From Bizionia paragorgiae (GTDB lineage Bacteria; Bacteroidota; Bacteroidia; Flavobacteriales; Flavobacteriaceae), in assembly GCF_900107625.1 (NCBI RefSeq), contig NZ_FNQK01000009.1, positions 62,001 through 126,000 of the forward strand: a DNA stretch of 64,000 bases, written 5' to 3'. A model generated the notes under the pieces. The model saw only the letters and a program-made list of their open reading frames with translations. It was not told the origin of the DNA and searched no databases. The translations under genes and the position numbers were made by a program. Shown piece by piece: positions 27,568 to 37,078 of this stretch (its first letter is position 1; each line of letters begins with the position of its first letter).

Positions 27568-27700
27568 CATCGCTATTAATCAATAATTTTTAAGTGAGTA
27601 ACCAGCTCACGGGAAAAAATCAATTGCAAATGTAATAATAATTTAAAGTTATTTGTATAAAAAAATATTTTTTTAACACTTTTTTATAATATCCATACTT

Positions 27701-29734
27701 ATGAACATTCTTTTATCCCCTTTTAATACAAAATACAATACGGCTCCGTTTTCAAAAATTGAAACTCAAGATTTTAAACCGGCCATCATTTCTTTGATAG
27801 AAGATACTAAAAAAGAAATTGACGCTATTGTAAATAATCCGGAATCACCAACCTTTAAAAACACAATAGAAGCTTTAGAATATAGCGGTCAACAGTTAGA
27901 GCGTGCAACAAGTATTTTCTTTAACTTAAATGCTGCAGAAACAAACGACGACATACAGAAAATTGCACAAGAGCTCTCTCCTATCCTATCAGAATTCGGA
28001 AATGACATCACCTTAAACGACGCTTTATTTAAACGTGTAAAATCGGTATATGACAGTAAAGACAGCTTAGAACTGACTACCGAACAACGCACACTATTAG
28101 ATAAAAAATATAAAAGTTTTTCTAGAAACGGAGCTAATTTAAACGAGGCTGACAAACTAAAACTTCGAGATATAGACAAGAAATTAGCACAGCTAAAATT
28201 ACAGTTTGGAGAACATGTTTTGGCTGAAACTAATAACTACCAAATGGTAATTACCGATGAGAATGATTTATCGGGCTTACCAGAAGGCGCTAGAGAAGCA
28301 GCAAAACAACTGGCTGAAAGCAAAGGTATTGAAGGTTGGGTCTTTACCTTAGACTACCCAAGCTATATACCGTTTATGACCTATGCCGATAACCGCAAAC
28401 TAAGAGAAGAGCTATCTAAAGCATCGGGAAGCAAAGCATTTAAAGGTGATGCTTTAGACAACCAACAAACCGTATTAGATATTGCTAATTTACGCTACCA
28501 ACGCGCTCAACTTTTAGGCTACAAAACACACGCTCATTTTGTTTTGGAAGAGCGCATGGCAGAAACCCCAGAAAAGGTAGAGTCGTTTTTAAATGAACTA
28601 TTAGAAAAAGCAAAGCCTGCAGCTGAAAAAGAATTTAAAAACCTGGAGCAGTTTGCCAAAGAATTAGACGGGATTTCTAGATTAGAAAAATGGGATTCGG
28701 CCTACTACTCTGAAAAATTAAAACAAAAGCTTTTTGATTTAGATGACGAAAAATTAAAACCCTTTTTTAAATTAGAAAACGTTATAAACGGTGTTTTTAC
28801 GATAGCTAAAAAATTATTTGGTTTAGAATTCGAAAAAATAGACAGCATAGACACCTATCACGAAGACGTATTAACGTATAAGGTTACCGACGAAAACGAT
28901 AATTTAGTATCTATTTTTTATGCCGATTTTTTCCCGAGATCAGGGAAAAGAAATGGCGCTTGGATGACCTCATACAAGTCACAATACATCCAAAATAACA
29001 CGAACGAAAGACCACATGTTTCTAATGTATGTAACTTTACAAAACCTACAAAAAGCAAACCCTCGCTATTAACGTTTAACGAAGTCACTACCTTGTTTCA
29101 CGAGTTTGGTCACGCGCTGCACGGCATGCTAGCAAACACCACGTACCCGAGTTTATCTGGAACAAGTGTGTATTGGGATTTCGTAGAGTTACCTAGCCAA
29201 GTACTAGAAAATTGGTGTTATGAAAAAGAAGCTCTCGAGCTGTTCGCTACGCATTATGAAACCGGAGAGGTTATACCTATGGAGTTAATTCAAAAGATTA
29301 AAGCGTCTTCGACGTTTCACGAAGGGATGCAAACCCTAAGACAGCTTAGTTTTGGATTATTAGATATGGCTTGGCATGGTACCGATCCCTCGGAAATAAC
29401 AGATGTTAAAAGCTATGAAAGTGAAGCATTTAAAAACACAGAATTATACCCAGACATTAAAGAGAATTGTATGAGTACCGCATTTTCTCACATTTTTCAA
29501 GGTGGTTACTCGTCGGGTTACTACAGTTACAAATGGGCAGAAGTTTTAGACGCGGACGCTTTTGATTATTTTAAGCAACACGGTATCTTTAGCAAGGAAA
29601 TTGCTACAAAATTTAAAGATCATGTTTTATCTCAAGGGGGAACCGAAAACCCAATGGTACTTTATAAGCGATTTAGAGGTCAAGAACCACAACCGGAAGC
29701 ACTATTAAAACGTGCCGGATTATTACCAAAATAA
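27701..29734 (+). CDS. M3-family metallopeptidase (oligopeptidase A / Dcp-like)
   Basis: A 677-residue thimet-type zinc peptidase. The zinc site HEFGH is at residues 467-471, with the third-ligand region 'YWDFVELPSQVLENW' following. The rest of the M3 catalytic domain has 'RQLSFGLLDMAWH' and 'FQGGYSSGYYSYKWAEVLDADAF' in two parts. No signal peptide is evident, so it is probably cytoplasmic and degrades short peptides; whether it is an endo-oligopeptidase (PrlC-like) or dipeptidyl carboxypeptidase (Dcp-like) is not decided by the sequence. Monocistronic with its own terminator. Confidence 0.92.
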   Translation: MNILLSPFNTKYNTAPFSKIETQDFKPAIISLIEDTKKEIDAIVNNPESPTFKNTIEALEYSGQQLERATSIFFNLNAAETNDDIQKIAQELSPILSEFGNDITLNDALFKRVKSVYDSKDSLELTTEQRTLLDKKYKSFSRNGANLNEADKLKLRDIDKKLAQLKLQFGEHVLAETNNYQMVITDENDLSGLPEGAREAAKQLAESKGIEGWVFTLDYPSYIPFMTYADNRKLREELSKASGSKAFKGDALDNQQTVLDIANLRYQRAQLLGYKTHAHFVLEERMAETPEKVESFLNELLEKAKPAAEKEFKNLEQFAKELDGISRLEKWDSAYYSEKLKQKLFDLDDEKLKPFFKLENVINGVFTIAKKLFGLEFEKIDSIDTYHEDVLTYKVTDENDNLVSIFYADFFPRSGKRNGAWMTSYKSQYIQNNTNERPHVSNVCNFTKPTKSKPSLLTFNEVTTLFHEFGHALHGMLANTTYPSLSGTSVYWDFVELPSQVLENWCYEKEALELFATHYETGEVIPMELIQKIKASSTFHEGMQTLRQLSFGLLDMAWHGTDPSEITDVKSYESEAFKNTELYPDIKENCMSTAFSHIFQGGYSSGYYSYKWAEVLDADAFDYFKQHGIFSKEIATKFKDHVLSQGGTENPMVLYKRFRGQEPQPEALLKRAGLLPK

Positions 29735-29754
29735 TATTTATTTTTAAGACTATT

Positions 29755-29787
29755 AAAAAGACAGACTGTTAGAGTCTGTCTTTTTTT
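29755..29787 (+). terminator. intrinsic terminator of the M3 peptidase gene
   Basis: A 13-bp stem (29755-29767 with 29773-29785), a 5-base loop and seven T, 20 bases after the stop. Confidence 0.88.
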
Positions 29788-29831
29788 GTTCACTCTAGAT
29801 TTACACATCCCCATAACAAAGAAAAAATACG

Positions 29832-29839
29832 TATTTTTG
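29832..29839 (+). promoter_or_regulatory. candidate -7 element of ECF sigma gene
   Basis: TATTTTTG fits TAnnTTTG 20 bases before the ECF sigma start; no clear -33 element is seen. Confidence 0.3.
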
Positions 29840-29858
29840 AATAAACGAAATTCAAACT

Positions 29859-30413
29859 ATGCCAACGCACAAAATAGATCCTAATCAATGGATTAATTTG
29901 TATTCTGATTATCTTTTTAACTATACTATTTCTAGAGTTAATGATAGAGATATGGCGAAAGACATCGTATCCGACACTTTTTTGGCAGGTTTAAAATCGA
30001 TGAAAAATTTTAAAGGAGAAGCTTCCGAACGCACCTGGTTAATTTCGATATTAAAACGAAAAATTATTGATTATTATCGTAAAACAAACTCTATTAAAGG
30101 CCAAGCTGAAGTGCGCATGCAATACAATAATAACACCGAACTTGAAGGTGATTGGATAGAAGAACGCGTAGCAGATCCTTTTGAAAAAAACGCCGAAGAC
30201 GCCATGGAAAACACAGAATTGGCTTCGGCAATACAAAGTTGTTTAAAGAAACTCCCGAAAAAGCAAGCAGCGGTTTTTGAAATGAAAACCATTTTAGAAT
30301 ATGAAACAGAAACAATTTGTAATGAATTGAATATCACTGCGTCTAACTTATGGGTAATAATCCATCGGGCACGACTCGCTATGGCTCAATGCTTAGAAAA
30401 AAACTGGTTTTAA
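29859..30413 (+). CDS. ECF-type RNA polymerase sigma factor
   Basis: A 184-residue sigma-70 family protein with only regions 2 and 4. Region 2 reads 'FNYTISRVNDRDMAKDIVSDTFL...SERTWLISILKRKIIDYYRK'; region 4 reads 'KKLPKKQAAVFEMKTILEYETETICNELNITASNLWVIIHRARLAM'. ECF sigmas redirect RNA polymerase in response to envelope or other signals. The next gene starts one base after its stop and encodes a small zinc-finger-like protein, the usual place for the cognate anti-sigma factor. Confidence 0.92.
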   Translation: MPTHKIDPNQWINLYSDYLFNYTISRVNDRDMAKDIVSDTFLAGLKSMKNFKGEASERTWLISILKRKIIDYYRKTNSIKGQAEVRMQYNNNTELEGDWIEERVADPFEKNAEDAMENTELASAIQSCLKKLPKKQAAVFEMKTILEYETETICNELNITASNLWVIIHRARLAMAQCLEKNWF

Positions 30414-30414
30414 C

Positions 30415-30696
30415 ATGCGTAAAAAGAACTTTTTATTAATGCCTTGTAAAGAGGCTGGTATAGTATGCGATAAGGTGCAATACAACGAAGCCACTACTTG
30501 GGAGAAAGTAAAAATGAAACTTCATTTATTAATGTGTACTCTTTGTCGTAAACACACAAAAAACAACCTTAAACTCACACAACTTATTAGCACTTATAAA
30601 GCAGAAAATCACCATCAGCTGGATGAGCAAACCAAAACAGAGCTTAAAACTGTTTTCGAAAAAGAGCTAACTAAATACAGTAAGAAACAACCATAA
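30415..30696 (+). CDS. small zinc-finger protein, probable anti-sigma partner
   Basis: A 93-residue basic protein with no signal peptide or membrane segment. It has 'PCKEAG' near the N-terminus and HLLMCTLC (His37, Cys41, Cys44), an H-x3-C-x2-C pattern like the ZAS domain of zinc-binding anti-sigma factors. It follows the ECF sigma gene by one base, so control of that sigma is the best guess. Soluble rather than membrane-bound anti-sigma activity would fit redox or cytoplasmic sensing (inference). Its last 30 bases overlap the end of the convergent UbiA-like gene. Confidence 0.75.
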   Translation: MRKKNFLLMPCKEAGIVCDKVQYNEATTWEKVKMKLHLLMCTLCRKHTKNNLKLTQLISTYKAENHHQLDEQTKTELKTVFEKELTKYSKKQP

Positions 30697-31497
30697 TAAA
30701 GGTATACCTTCAACCCAAAACGCACTGTAATACGGACTGTTATTCGTTTTGGAAAACAAAATAAAACCTGCGGTACACAATGACACAACTGCCAAAATCA
30801 TAAAATCTTCTCCTCCCCCATTAGTTTTCATAGATTCTAAAAACAGAAAAAGCATCAGCAATAGCAGTCCTAATATTTTGGTTTGCTTAATCCCGATTTT
30901 TTGAGGGATTGTCGCCAATTTAAAATTATCTAATGCCAGGTCTCGTATTTCAAAAGGAAGCATTAAAGCGATAACAAAAACAAAACGCTGAACACCTGTT
31001 ATTATCACATCGGCATTAATAGCGCTTTCATTATTTAACACCGGTAAAACCACAGTTACTCCCACCCATACCAAACCGATGATATATACTTTTAAACCAC
31101 TAATATCTCTTAGATTATGATTACTATCTAAATAATACCGTTTGGGCAAAATAGGAATCGCATATAGAAAAGTAACAACTGCAAATACGGAGATATATAA
31201 CAGTGTTTTAAGTTCTAACAGCAACATAAAATAGCACATAAATAAAAAACAGACTAAAGAAAAAAGCTGAATTACTTTTAACCAATTAGATAAACTGCGG
31301 TAGTGCCATTTTGCTATTCCGTAAAATTTAACAAAATTATAACCCGTAATAGTAGCAAAAAAAACAAAGCATAAGAGGTTAAATCCTCCATCTATTCTAA
31401 ATTCATTTTGAGTAATACTAGTTAAAGAAACCGCAGCTAATGCTACGTGAACACTACTATTAAGGTAGAAATTAAAAAGCTGCTTTATCACGTTCAT
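30667..31497 (-). CDS. UbiA-like polytopic membrane protein
   Basis: A 276-residue hydrophobic protein with about eight predicted transmembrane segments. 'GYNFVKFYGIAKWHYR' and 'LPFEIRDLALDNFKLATIPQKIG' resemble the two polar loops of UbiA-type prenyltransferases, which normally carry Asp-rich motifs; here the first is weak and the second is D-x3-D. It may be a divergent or inactive relative, as in flavobacterial hypothetical proteins of this type. The product and substrate are unknown. Convergent with, and overlapping by 30 bases, the preceding gene. Confidence 0.65.
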   Translation of the reverse strand: MNVIKQLFNFYLNSSVHVALAAVSLTSITQNEFRIDGGFNLLCFVFFATITGYNFVKFYGIAKWHYRSLSNWLKVIQLFSLVCFLFMCYFMLLLELKTLLYISVFAVVTFLYAIPILPKRYYLDSNHNLRDISGLKVYIIGLVWVGVTVVLPVLNNESAINADVIITGVQRFVFVIALMLPFEIRDLALDNFKLATIPQKIGIKQTKILGLLLLMLFLFLESMKTNGGGEDFMILAVVSLCTAGFILFSKTNNSPYYSAFWVEGIPLLWLFLTVFS

Positions 31498-31583
31498 CTC
31501 ACAAAGTTACAGAAACTGTTAATAAACTTACACTTTGGTTAAAAACTTTCACGCTATTAACTTATTAAACCTTAATATTTCAG

Positions 31584-31591
31584 TATTTTTG
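31584..31591 (+). promoter_or_regulatory. candidate -7 element of gcvP
   Basis: TATTTTTG (TAnnTTTG type) 26 bases before the gcvP start; no -33 match at the usual distance. Confidence 0.35.
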
Positions 31592-31617
31592 CATGATTAA
31601 ATTTCAACACTACTATA

Positions 31618-34467
31618 ATGAATACAAACTCTTTTGCACTACGCCATATTGGTCCTAGAGAGGACGACCAAAAGCTAATGCTAAAATCCCTGGGTCTTGA
31701 CTCGATGGAGCAACTCATTTATGAAACTGTCCCAGACGATATCAGATTAAAAAAAGAATTAGATTTAGATGTAGCTATGAGTGAGTTTGAATACTCATCT
31801 CATATTAATGAGCTCTCTAAATTAAACAGTATTTATAAAACATACATTGGTTTAGGATACCACCCTACTATTTTACCTGCAGTAATACAGCGTAATATTT
31901 TAGAAAACCCGGGATGGTATACCGCTTACACGCCATATCAAGCAGAAATCGCACAGGGCCGTTTAGAAGCGCTTCTAAATTTCCAAACTATGATTAGCGA
32001 TTTAACGGGTATGGAACTGGCTAATGCTTCTCTTTTAGATGAAAGTACTGCCGCTGCAGAAGCCATGAGTTTATTATTTGCTGTTAGAGACCGCGACCAA
32101 AAGAAAAACAAAGTCAATAAGTTCTTTGTTTCAGATGCTATTCTACCACAGACTTTATCATTATTACAAACACGTTCTACTCCAATCGGCATTGAACTTG
32201 TAATTGGTGATGAATCAACATTCGATTTTTCTACGGAATACTTTGGAGCTATTCTTCAGTACCCAGGTAAAGACGGACAAATTACAGACATCAAGTCTTT
32301 TATTGAAAAAGCGAATGCCGCTAATATTAAGGTTGCTGTAGCAGCCGATATTTTAAGTCTAGTAAAACTAGAAGCTCCAGGTGCTTTAGGTGCCGATGTT
32401 GTCGTAGGAACTACACAACGATTTGGTATCCCTATGGGTTACGGGGGACCTCACGCAGCTTATTTTGCAACAAAAGACGCTTACAAACGTGATATTCCAG
32501 GACGTATTATTGGTGTAACCAAAGACGCTAACGGAAACCGCGCCTTACGTATGGCGCTTCAAACGAGAGAGCAACATATTAAACGTGATCGTGCAACTTC
32601 TAATATTTGTACTGCACAGGTATTACTAGCCGTTATGGCAGGTATGTATGCTGTGTATCACGGACCAAAAGGTTTAACTCATATTGCTAATGGTGTGCAT
32701 AACGCAACTTCAACCTTAGCCAATGCGATTACCAAATTAGGTTTAAAACAAAAAAACAGCTCATTCTTCGACACCTTACAAGTTGAAGCTCATGCTGAAA
32801 AGGTAAAAGCTGTAGCCGAGAAAAATAAAGTTAACTTCTTTTACCCAGACGCTAACACTGTAACGATTTCTTTAAACGAAACGACACGTCTTTCTGATTT
32901 AAATGAAATTATTGCGATTTTAGCTGAAGCTGAAAATAAAACAGCATTTACTATTGAAGCTATTGAAGCTTCTAATTCAATTCCTGAAGCACTACAACGT
33001 GAAACAGAATTTTTAACTCTTGATGTATTTAATTCACACCATTCGGAAACGGAATTAATGCGTTACATTAAAAAGTTAGAACGCAAAGATTTATCGTTAA
33101 ATCACTCTATGATTTCTCTAGGGTCTTGTACGATGAAACTGAATGCTGCAGCCGAAATGTTACCAATTAGTTCACCTAACTGGGGAGCTATTCACCCTTT
33201 TGTGCCTGTAGAGCAAGCTGAAGGATACCATGTAGTATTAAAAAAATTAGAAGACCAATTAACTGAAATCACAGGTTTTGCAGGTACATCTTTACAACCA
33301 AACTCAGGAGCTCAAGGTGAGTATGCTGGCTTAATGGTAATTAAGGCGTATCACGAATCTCGTGGAGAACACCATAGAAACATTTGTTTAATTCCATCTT
33401 CTGCTCATGGTACAAACCCTGCAAGTGCAGTTATGGCAGGAATGAAAGTAGTGGTTACGAAAGCTACTGAAGAGGGTAATATCGATGTGGAAGACTTACG
33501 CCAGAAAGCAGAGTTACATAAAGACAACTTATCTGCTTTAATGGTAACCTACCCTTCTACTCATGGTGTATACGAATCAGCAATTAAGGAAATCACTAAA
33601 ATTGTTCATGATAACGGCGGACAAGTTTACATGGATGGTGCGAATATGAATGCTCAGGTTGGTTTAACTAACCCAGGTAATATTGGAGCCGATGTATGTC
33701 ACTTAAACCTACACAAAACATTCGCTATTCCTCACGGTGGTGGTGGGCCAGGTGTTGGACCAATTTGTGTAGCAGAGCAATTAGTGCCATTTTTACCTTC
33801 AAATCCAATAATAAAAACTGGAGGAGACAAAGCGATAACAGCGATCTCTTCTGCACCATTTGGTTCGGCTTTAGTATGCTTAATTTCTTATGGTTATATT
33901 AGAATGTTAGGTGTTAAAGGTATTAAGAAATCAACAGAAGTTGCTATTTTAAATGCCAACTACATTAAGCAACGTTTACAAGGTGCTTTCGAAACTTTAT
34001 ACTCTGGAGAACGCGGCCGTGCAGCTCATGAAATGATTATTGACTGTAGACCATTTAAAGCTAATGGTATTGAAGTTACCGATATCGCTAAACGTTTAAT
34101 GGATTATGGTTTTCACTCCCCAACAGTATCATTCCCTGTTGCAGGAACCATGATGATTGAACCAACAGAAAGTGAAAGCAAGCAAGAAATGGATCGCTTT
34201 TGTGATGCTATGATTTCAATTAAAAATGAAATTGATACCGTAACTAAAGAAGAAACTAATAACGTCTTAAAAAATGCACCGCATACTTTAGATATGGTCA
34301 CTAGCGACGAGTGGTTGTTTCCATACTCTCGTGAAAAAGCAGCATTCCCGATGGATTATGTACGAGACAATAAATTCTGGCCAACTGTGCGTCGTGTAGA
34401 TGATGCCTATGGTGATAGAAATTTAATCTGTACTTGTGCACCAATCGAGGAGTACATGGACGCTTAA
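31618..34467 (+). CDS. gcvP: glycine dehydrogenase (decarboxylating), glycine cleavage P-protein
   Basis: A 949-residue single-chain P-protein in which both halves of the homodimeric type are present. The N-terminal half starts 'FALRHIGPREDDQKLML' and has 'YTPYQAEIAQGRLEALLNFQTM'. The C-terminal half carries the pyridoxal-phosphate lysine in 'LHKTFAIPHGGGGPG' (Lys700), preceded by 'GSCTMKLNA' and 'SAHGTNPASA'. It decarboxylates glycine and passes the aminomethyl group to lipoylated H-protein; the other gcv genes are not in this window. Confidence 0.96.
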   Translation: MNTNSFALRHIGPREDDQKLMLKSLGLDSMEQLIYETVPDDIRLKKELDLDVAMSEFEYSSHINELSKLNSIYKTYIGLGYHPTILPAVIQRNILENPGWYTAYTPYQAEIAQGRLEALLNFQTMISDLTGMELANASLLDESTAAAEAMSLLFAVRDRDQKKNKVNKFFVSDAILPQTLSLLQTRSTPIGIELVIGDESTFDFSTEYFGAILQYPGKDGQITDIKSFIEKANAANIKVAVAADILSLVKLEAPGALGADVVVGTTQRFGIPMGYGGPHAAYFATKDAYKRDIPGRIIGVTKDANGNRALRMALQTREQHIKRDRATSNICTAQVLLAVMAGMYAVYHGPKGLTHIANGVHNATSTLANAITKLGLKQKNSSFFDTLQVEAHAEKVKAVAEKNKVNFFYPDANTVTISLNETTRLSDLNEIIAILAEAENKTAFTIEAIEASNSIPEALQRETEFLTLDVFNSHHSETELMRYIKKLERKDLSLNHSMISLGSCTMKLNAAAEMLPISSPNWGAIHPFVPVEQAEGYHVVLKKLEDQLTEITGFAGTSLQPNSGAQGEYAGLMVIKAYHESRGEHHRNICLIPSSAHGTNPASAVMAGMKVVVTKATEEGNIDVEDLRQKAELHKDNLSALMVTYPSTHGVYESAIKEITKIVHDNGGQVYMDGANMNAQVGLTNPGNIGADVCHLNLHKTFAIPHGGGGPGVGPICVAEQLVPFLPSNPIIKTGGDKAITAISSAPFGSALVCLISYGYIRMLGVKGIKKSTEVAILNANYIKQRLQGAFETLYSGERGRAAHEMIIDCRPFKANGIEVTDIAKRLMDYGFHSPTVSFPVAGTMMIEPTESESKQEMDRFCDAMISIKNEIDTVTKEETNNVLKNAPHTLDMVTSDEWLFPYSREKAAFPMDYVRDNKFWPTVRRVDDAYGDRNLICTCAPIEEYMDA

Positions 34468-34504
34468 TACATGGAATAATCCATTAATCACAATAATATT
34501 AAAG

Positions 34505-34563
34505 ATTGCCTTTTAGGTTTACTACTATTTAGTTACATTAGTAAAGTAAACTATAAAGGCAAT
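34505..34563 (+). other. long imperfect hairpin between gcvP and the KAS III gene
   Basis: Two paired blocks, ATTGCCTTT/AAAGGCAAT and GTTTAC/GTAAAC, enclose a 23-base loop. It lies 37 bases after gcvP and ends 9 bases before the next start codon, followed by a TTTCTCTTTT tract. It may be a gcvP terminator or a leader hairpin that hides the start region of the next gene. Confidence 0.5.
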
Positions 34564-34572
34564 TTCTCTTTT

Positions 34573-35631
34573 ATGAATATAAAAATTACAGGTACGGGAA
34601 GTTATATCCCAATGACCTTAGAAAAGAACGAAGATTTTAATAATCATCAGTTTTTAAATGCAGATGGATCAACAATAAATTCACCTAACGAAGTTATCGT
34701 TGAAAAGTTTAAAGCTATAACAGGTATTGCAGAACGTCGATACGCAAAGCCCGAACTTAACAATTCCGATTTAGCATTCTTTGCGGCTGAAAAAGCAATT
34801 GCAGATGCCAAGATTAATGCCGAGGAATTAGATTACATTATTTTAGCTCACAATTTTGGTGATATTAAATCAAACACCATTCAAAGTGATGCAGTCCCAT
34901 CTTTAGCCGCTAGAGTTAAGCACCGTTTAAAGATTAAAAACCCGAAGTGTGTAGCCTACGACGTCTTGTTTGGTTGCCCTGGATGGAATGAAGGTGTTAT
35001 TCAAGCTCATGCGTTTATAAAGGCTGGTATAGCAAAAAAATGCTTAGTTGTTGGTGCTGAAACGCTTTCGCGAGTAATAGACAAACACGATAGAGATTCT
35101 ATGATTTACTCTGATGGCGCTGGTGCTGTTGTTATAGAGGAAACATCTGAAGAGGGCGGAATTATTGCCCATGAAAGTGCGAGTTACACTTACGAAGAGA
35201 TCGATTATTTATTTTTTGGAGGTTCGTACAATCCGTCTTTAGATCAAGATGTGAAATACATTAAAATGTATGGACGTAAGATTTACGAATTCGCTCTAAA
35301 GCATGTTCCAGATGCTATGAAATCCTGTTTAGATAACAGCGGACTAGCGATTACCGATGTCAAGAAAATATTAATTCACCAAGCGAACGAAAAAATGGAC
35401 GAAGCTATTGTAAAGCGGTTCTATAAACTTTACAATATGAAAGTACCCGAAGGCATAATGCCAATGAGTATTTATAAACTTGGAAATAGTTCTGTAGCGA
35501 CCATTCCAACGCTGTTAGATTTAGTAAAAAACAATAAAATCAAGGATCAAAGTATTGAAAAAGGAGATGTCATTATCTTCGCTAGTGTAGGTGCTGGAAT
35601 GAACATCAATGCGATCGTTTACAAATATTAG
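34573..35631 (+). CDS. 3-oxoacyl-ACP synthase III family protein (FabH-like)
   Basis: A 352-residue thiolase-fold enzyme. The catalytic triad is Cys135 (VLFGCPGW), His269 (ILIHQAN) and Asn305 (KLGNSSVATIP), and the C-terminus is 'FASVGAGMNINAIVYKY'. This places it in the KAS III group that condenses acyl-CoA with malonyl-ACP or forms related ketides. It is longer than a typical housekeeping FabH (about 330) and has an insert after residue 22. With a methyltransferase and glycosyltransferase downstream it may serve a specialised lipid rather than bulk fatty-acid synthesis (inference). Confidence 0.88.
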   Translation: MNIKITGTGSYIPMTLEKNEDFNNHQFLNADGSTINSPNEVIVEKFKAITGIAERRYAKPELNNSDLAFFAAEKAIADAKINAEELDYIILAHNFGDIKSNTIQSDAVPSLAARVKHRLKIKNPKCVAYDVLFGCPGWNEGVIQAHAFIKAGIAKKCLVVGAETLSRVIDKHDRDSMIYSDGAGAVVIEETSEEGGIIAHESASYTYEEIDYLFFGGSYNPSLDQDVKYIKMYGRKIYEFALKHVPDAMKSCLDNSGLAITDVKKILIHQANEKMDEAIVKRFYKLYNMKVPEGIMPMSIYKLGNSSVATIPTLLDLVKNNKIKDQSIEKGDVIIFASVGAGMNINAIVYKY

Positions 35632-35666
35632 TCGTTTACTCAAAAACCTATTACTAGAAACACACT

Positions 35667-36188
35667 ATGTACGAAGGAAAATTCCCTCACAAACGCTATA
35701 GACTAACACATCAATTTTTAGAAAAACACATTTCTAAATCCGAATCTATTTTAGATTTGGGTGTTGAGAATCCTTTTACCGAGGTGATGCTAAAAAGTGG
35801 TTACCAAGTCAAAAACACCTCTGGAGAAGATTTAGACAGGAACACCTCAGCTATAAAAGAGTCTGATGCTACCGTGGTAACGGCTTTCGAAATTTTCGAA
35901 CATTTATTATCGCCACTAACGGTTTTAGAATCTATTAAAGCTGACAAATTGGTCGCTAGTATTCCTATGCGTTTATGGTTTTCTTCTGCATACCGCAGTA
36001 AAACAGATCTATGGGATAGGCATTTTCATGAATTTGAAGATTGGCAATTCGATTGGCTTTTAGAAAAAGCGGGATGGAAGATTATTGATCGTCAAAAGTG
36101 GACAAACCCCACAAAAAAGATTGGCATTCGCCCTTTATTGCGTTGGTTTACTCCGCGTTATTATATCGTTTATGCAGAGCGCGCTTAA
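35667..36188 (+). CDS. class I SAM methyltransferase, MetW-like small form
   Basis: A 173-residue protein. 'ESILDLGVENPFTEVMLKSGY' (about 27-47) occupies the SAM motif I place but lacks the usual G-x-G-x-G; 'VVTAFEIFEHLLSPLTVLES' (about 74-94) matches post-I/motif II of Methyltransf_11/23 families. The C-terminal 'HFHEFEDWQFDWLLEKAGW' resembles the lid of phospholipid or quinone methyltransferases. Substrate unknown. It is 35 bases after the KAS III gene and 29 bases before the glycosyltransferase, so the three probably form one operon. Confidence 0.72.
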   Translation: MYEGKFPHKRYRLTHQFLEKHISKSESILDLGVENPFTEVMLKSGYQVKNTSGEDLDRNTSAIKESDATVVTAFEIFEHLLSPLTVLESIKADKLVASIPMRLWFSSAYRSKTDLWDRHFHEFEDWQFDWLLEKAGWKIIDRQKWTNPTKKIGIRPLLRWFTPRYYIVYAERA

Positions 36189-36217
36189 GCAGCCACGAGT
36201 TATTTAATCCACTTATT

Positions 36218-37078
36218 TTGAATATTTACATTGTAATTCCGGCTCATAATGAAGACAGTTGCATTGACTTAATGCTTCAGTCTCTAGTGGAACAAACCCT
36301 ACAACCTAAACAGGTGGTCGTGGTTAACGATAACTCTACAGATACTACCGAAACTATTATTTCCAAGTACACCAAGAGTTTCCCTTGGATAACGAGTATC
36401 ACCATACAATCGTCTTCCAATCATCTACCAGGCACAAAAGTAATCAATGCCTTTTATAAAGGCTTAGAAACTCTAGATGATGATTACGATGTAATTTGTA
36501 AGTTTGATGCGGACATTATTCTACCTAAAAACTACCTAGAATCACTAGTCACTATTTTTAATGCAGATAAAAAAGTAGGAATAGCTGGCGGATTAGCTTA
36601 CATTAAAAAAGAAGACACCTGGGTGTATGAAACCATCGCTTCGAAGGAACATGTTCGCGGCCCCTTTAAAGCCTATAGAAAAGCCTGTTTTAATGCTATT
36701 GGAGGGTTAAAGCGTAGTATTGGATGGGACACTTTAGATGTATTATTAGCACAATACTACGGGTGGAAAGTACAAACAGATAAAACACTTCAGGTTAAAC
36801 ACCTAAAACCAACGGGTAAAACCTACCATAAGAGCAGCAAACACCTACAAGGTGAAGCGCTTTATAAAATGCGATTTGGAATAGTGCTTATGCTGCTTTC
36901 TGCATTAAAAAGCGCCATAGCACGACGCAGTCTTACTTACTTTATAAATACAGTTCAGGGCTATTTTAAGGCACAATCTCATAATATCACACCATTAGTT
37001 ACAGAAGAGCAAGGGCATTTTATACGCCATTTAAGATGGCAAGGCGTGAAAAAGAAACTCGGCATTACGAAGGCTTAA
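36218..37078 (+). CDS. family 2 glycosyltransferase
   Basis: A GT-A fold enzyme of about 286 residues. I start it at the TTG at 36218, which gives 'MNIYIVIPAHNEDSCI', the standard GT2 beginning. An open frame reaching back to 36098 would overlap the methyltransferase and has no GT2 sequence there. 'VVVNDNSTDTTETI' (about 31-44) and the DAD motif in 'CKFDADIILP' are the nucleotide-sugar and metal sites. No membrane segments are seen, so it is probably cytoplasmic or peripheral. It ends in a 4-base overlap with the convergent endonuclease gene. Confidence 0.85.
   Translation: MNIYIVIPAHNEDSCIDLMLQSLVEQTLQPKQVVVVNDNSTDTTETIISKYTKSFPWITSITIQSSSNHLPGTKVINAFYKGLETLDDDYDVICKFDADIILPKNYLESLVTIFNADKKVGIAGGLAYIKKEDTWVYETIASKEHVRGPFKAYRKACFNAIGGLKRSIGWDTLDVLLAQYYGWKVQTDKTLQVKHLKPTGKTYHKSSKHLQGEALYKMRFGIVLMLLSALKSAIARRSLTYFINTVQGYFKAQSHNITPLVTEEQGHFIRHLRWQGVKKKLGITKA

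Noticed and set aside
36098-36217. Upstream extension of the GT2 glycosyltransferase gene
   Set aside because: It overlaps the methyltransferase in another frame and has no GT2-like sequence; the TTG at 36218 gives the normal N-terminus.
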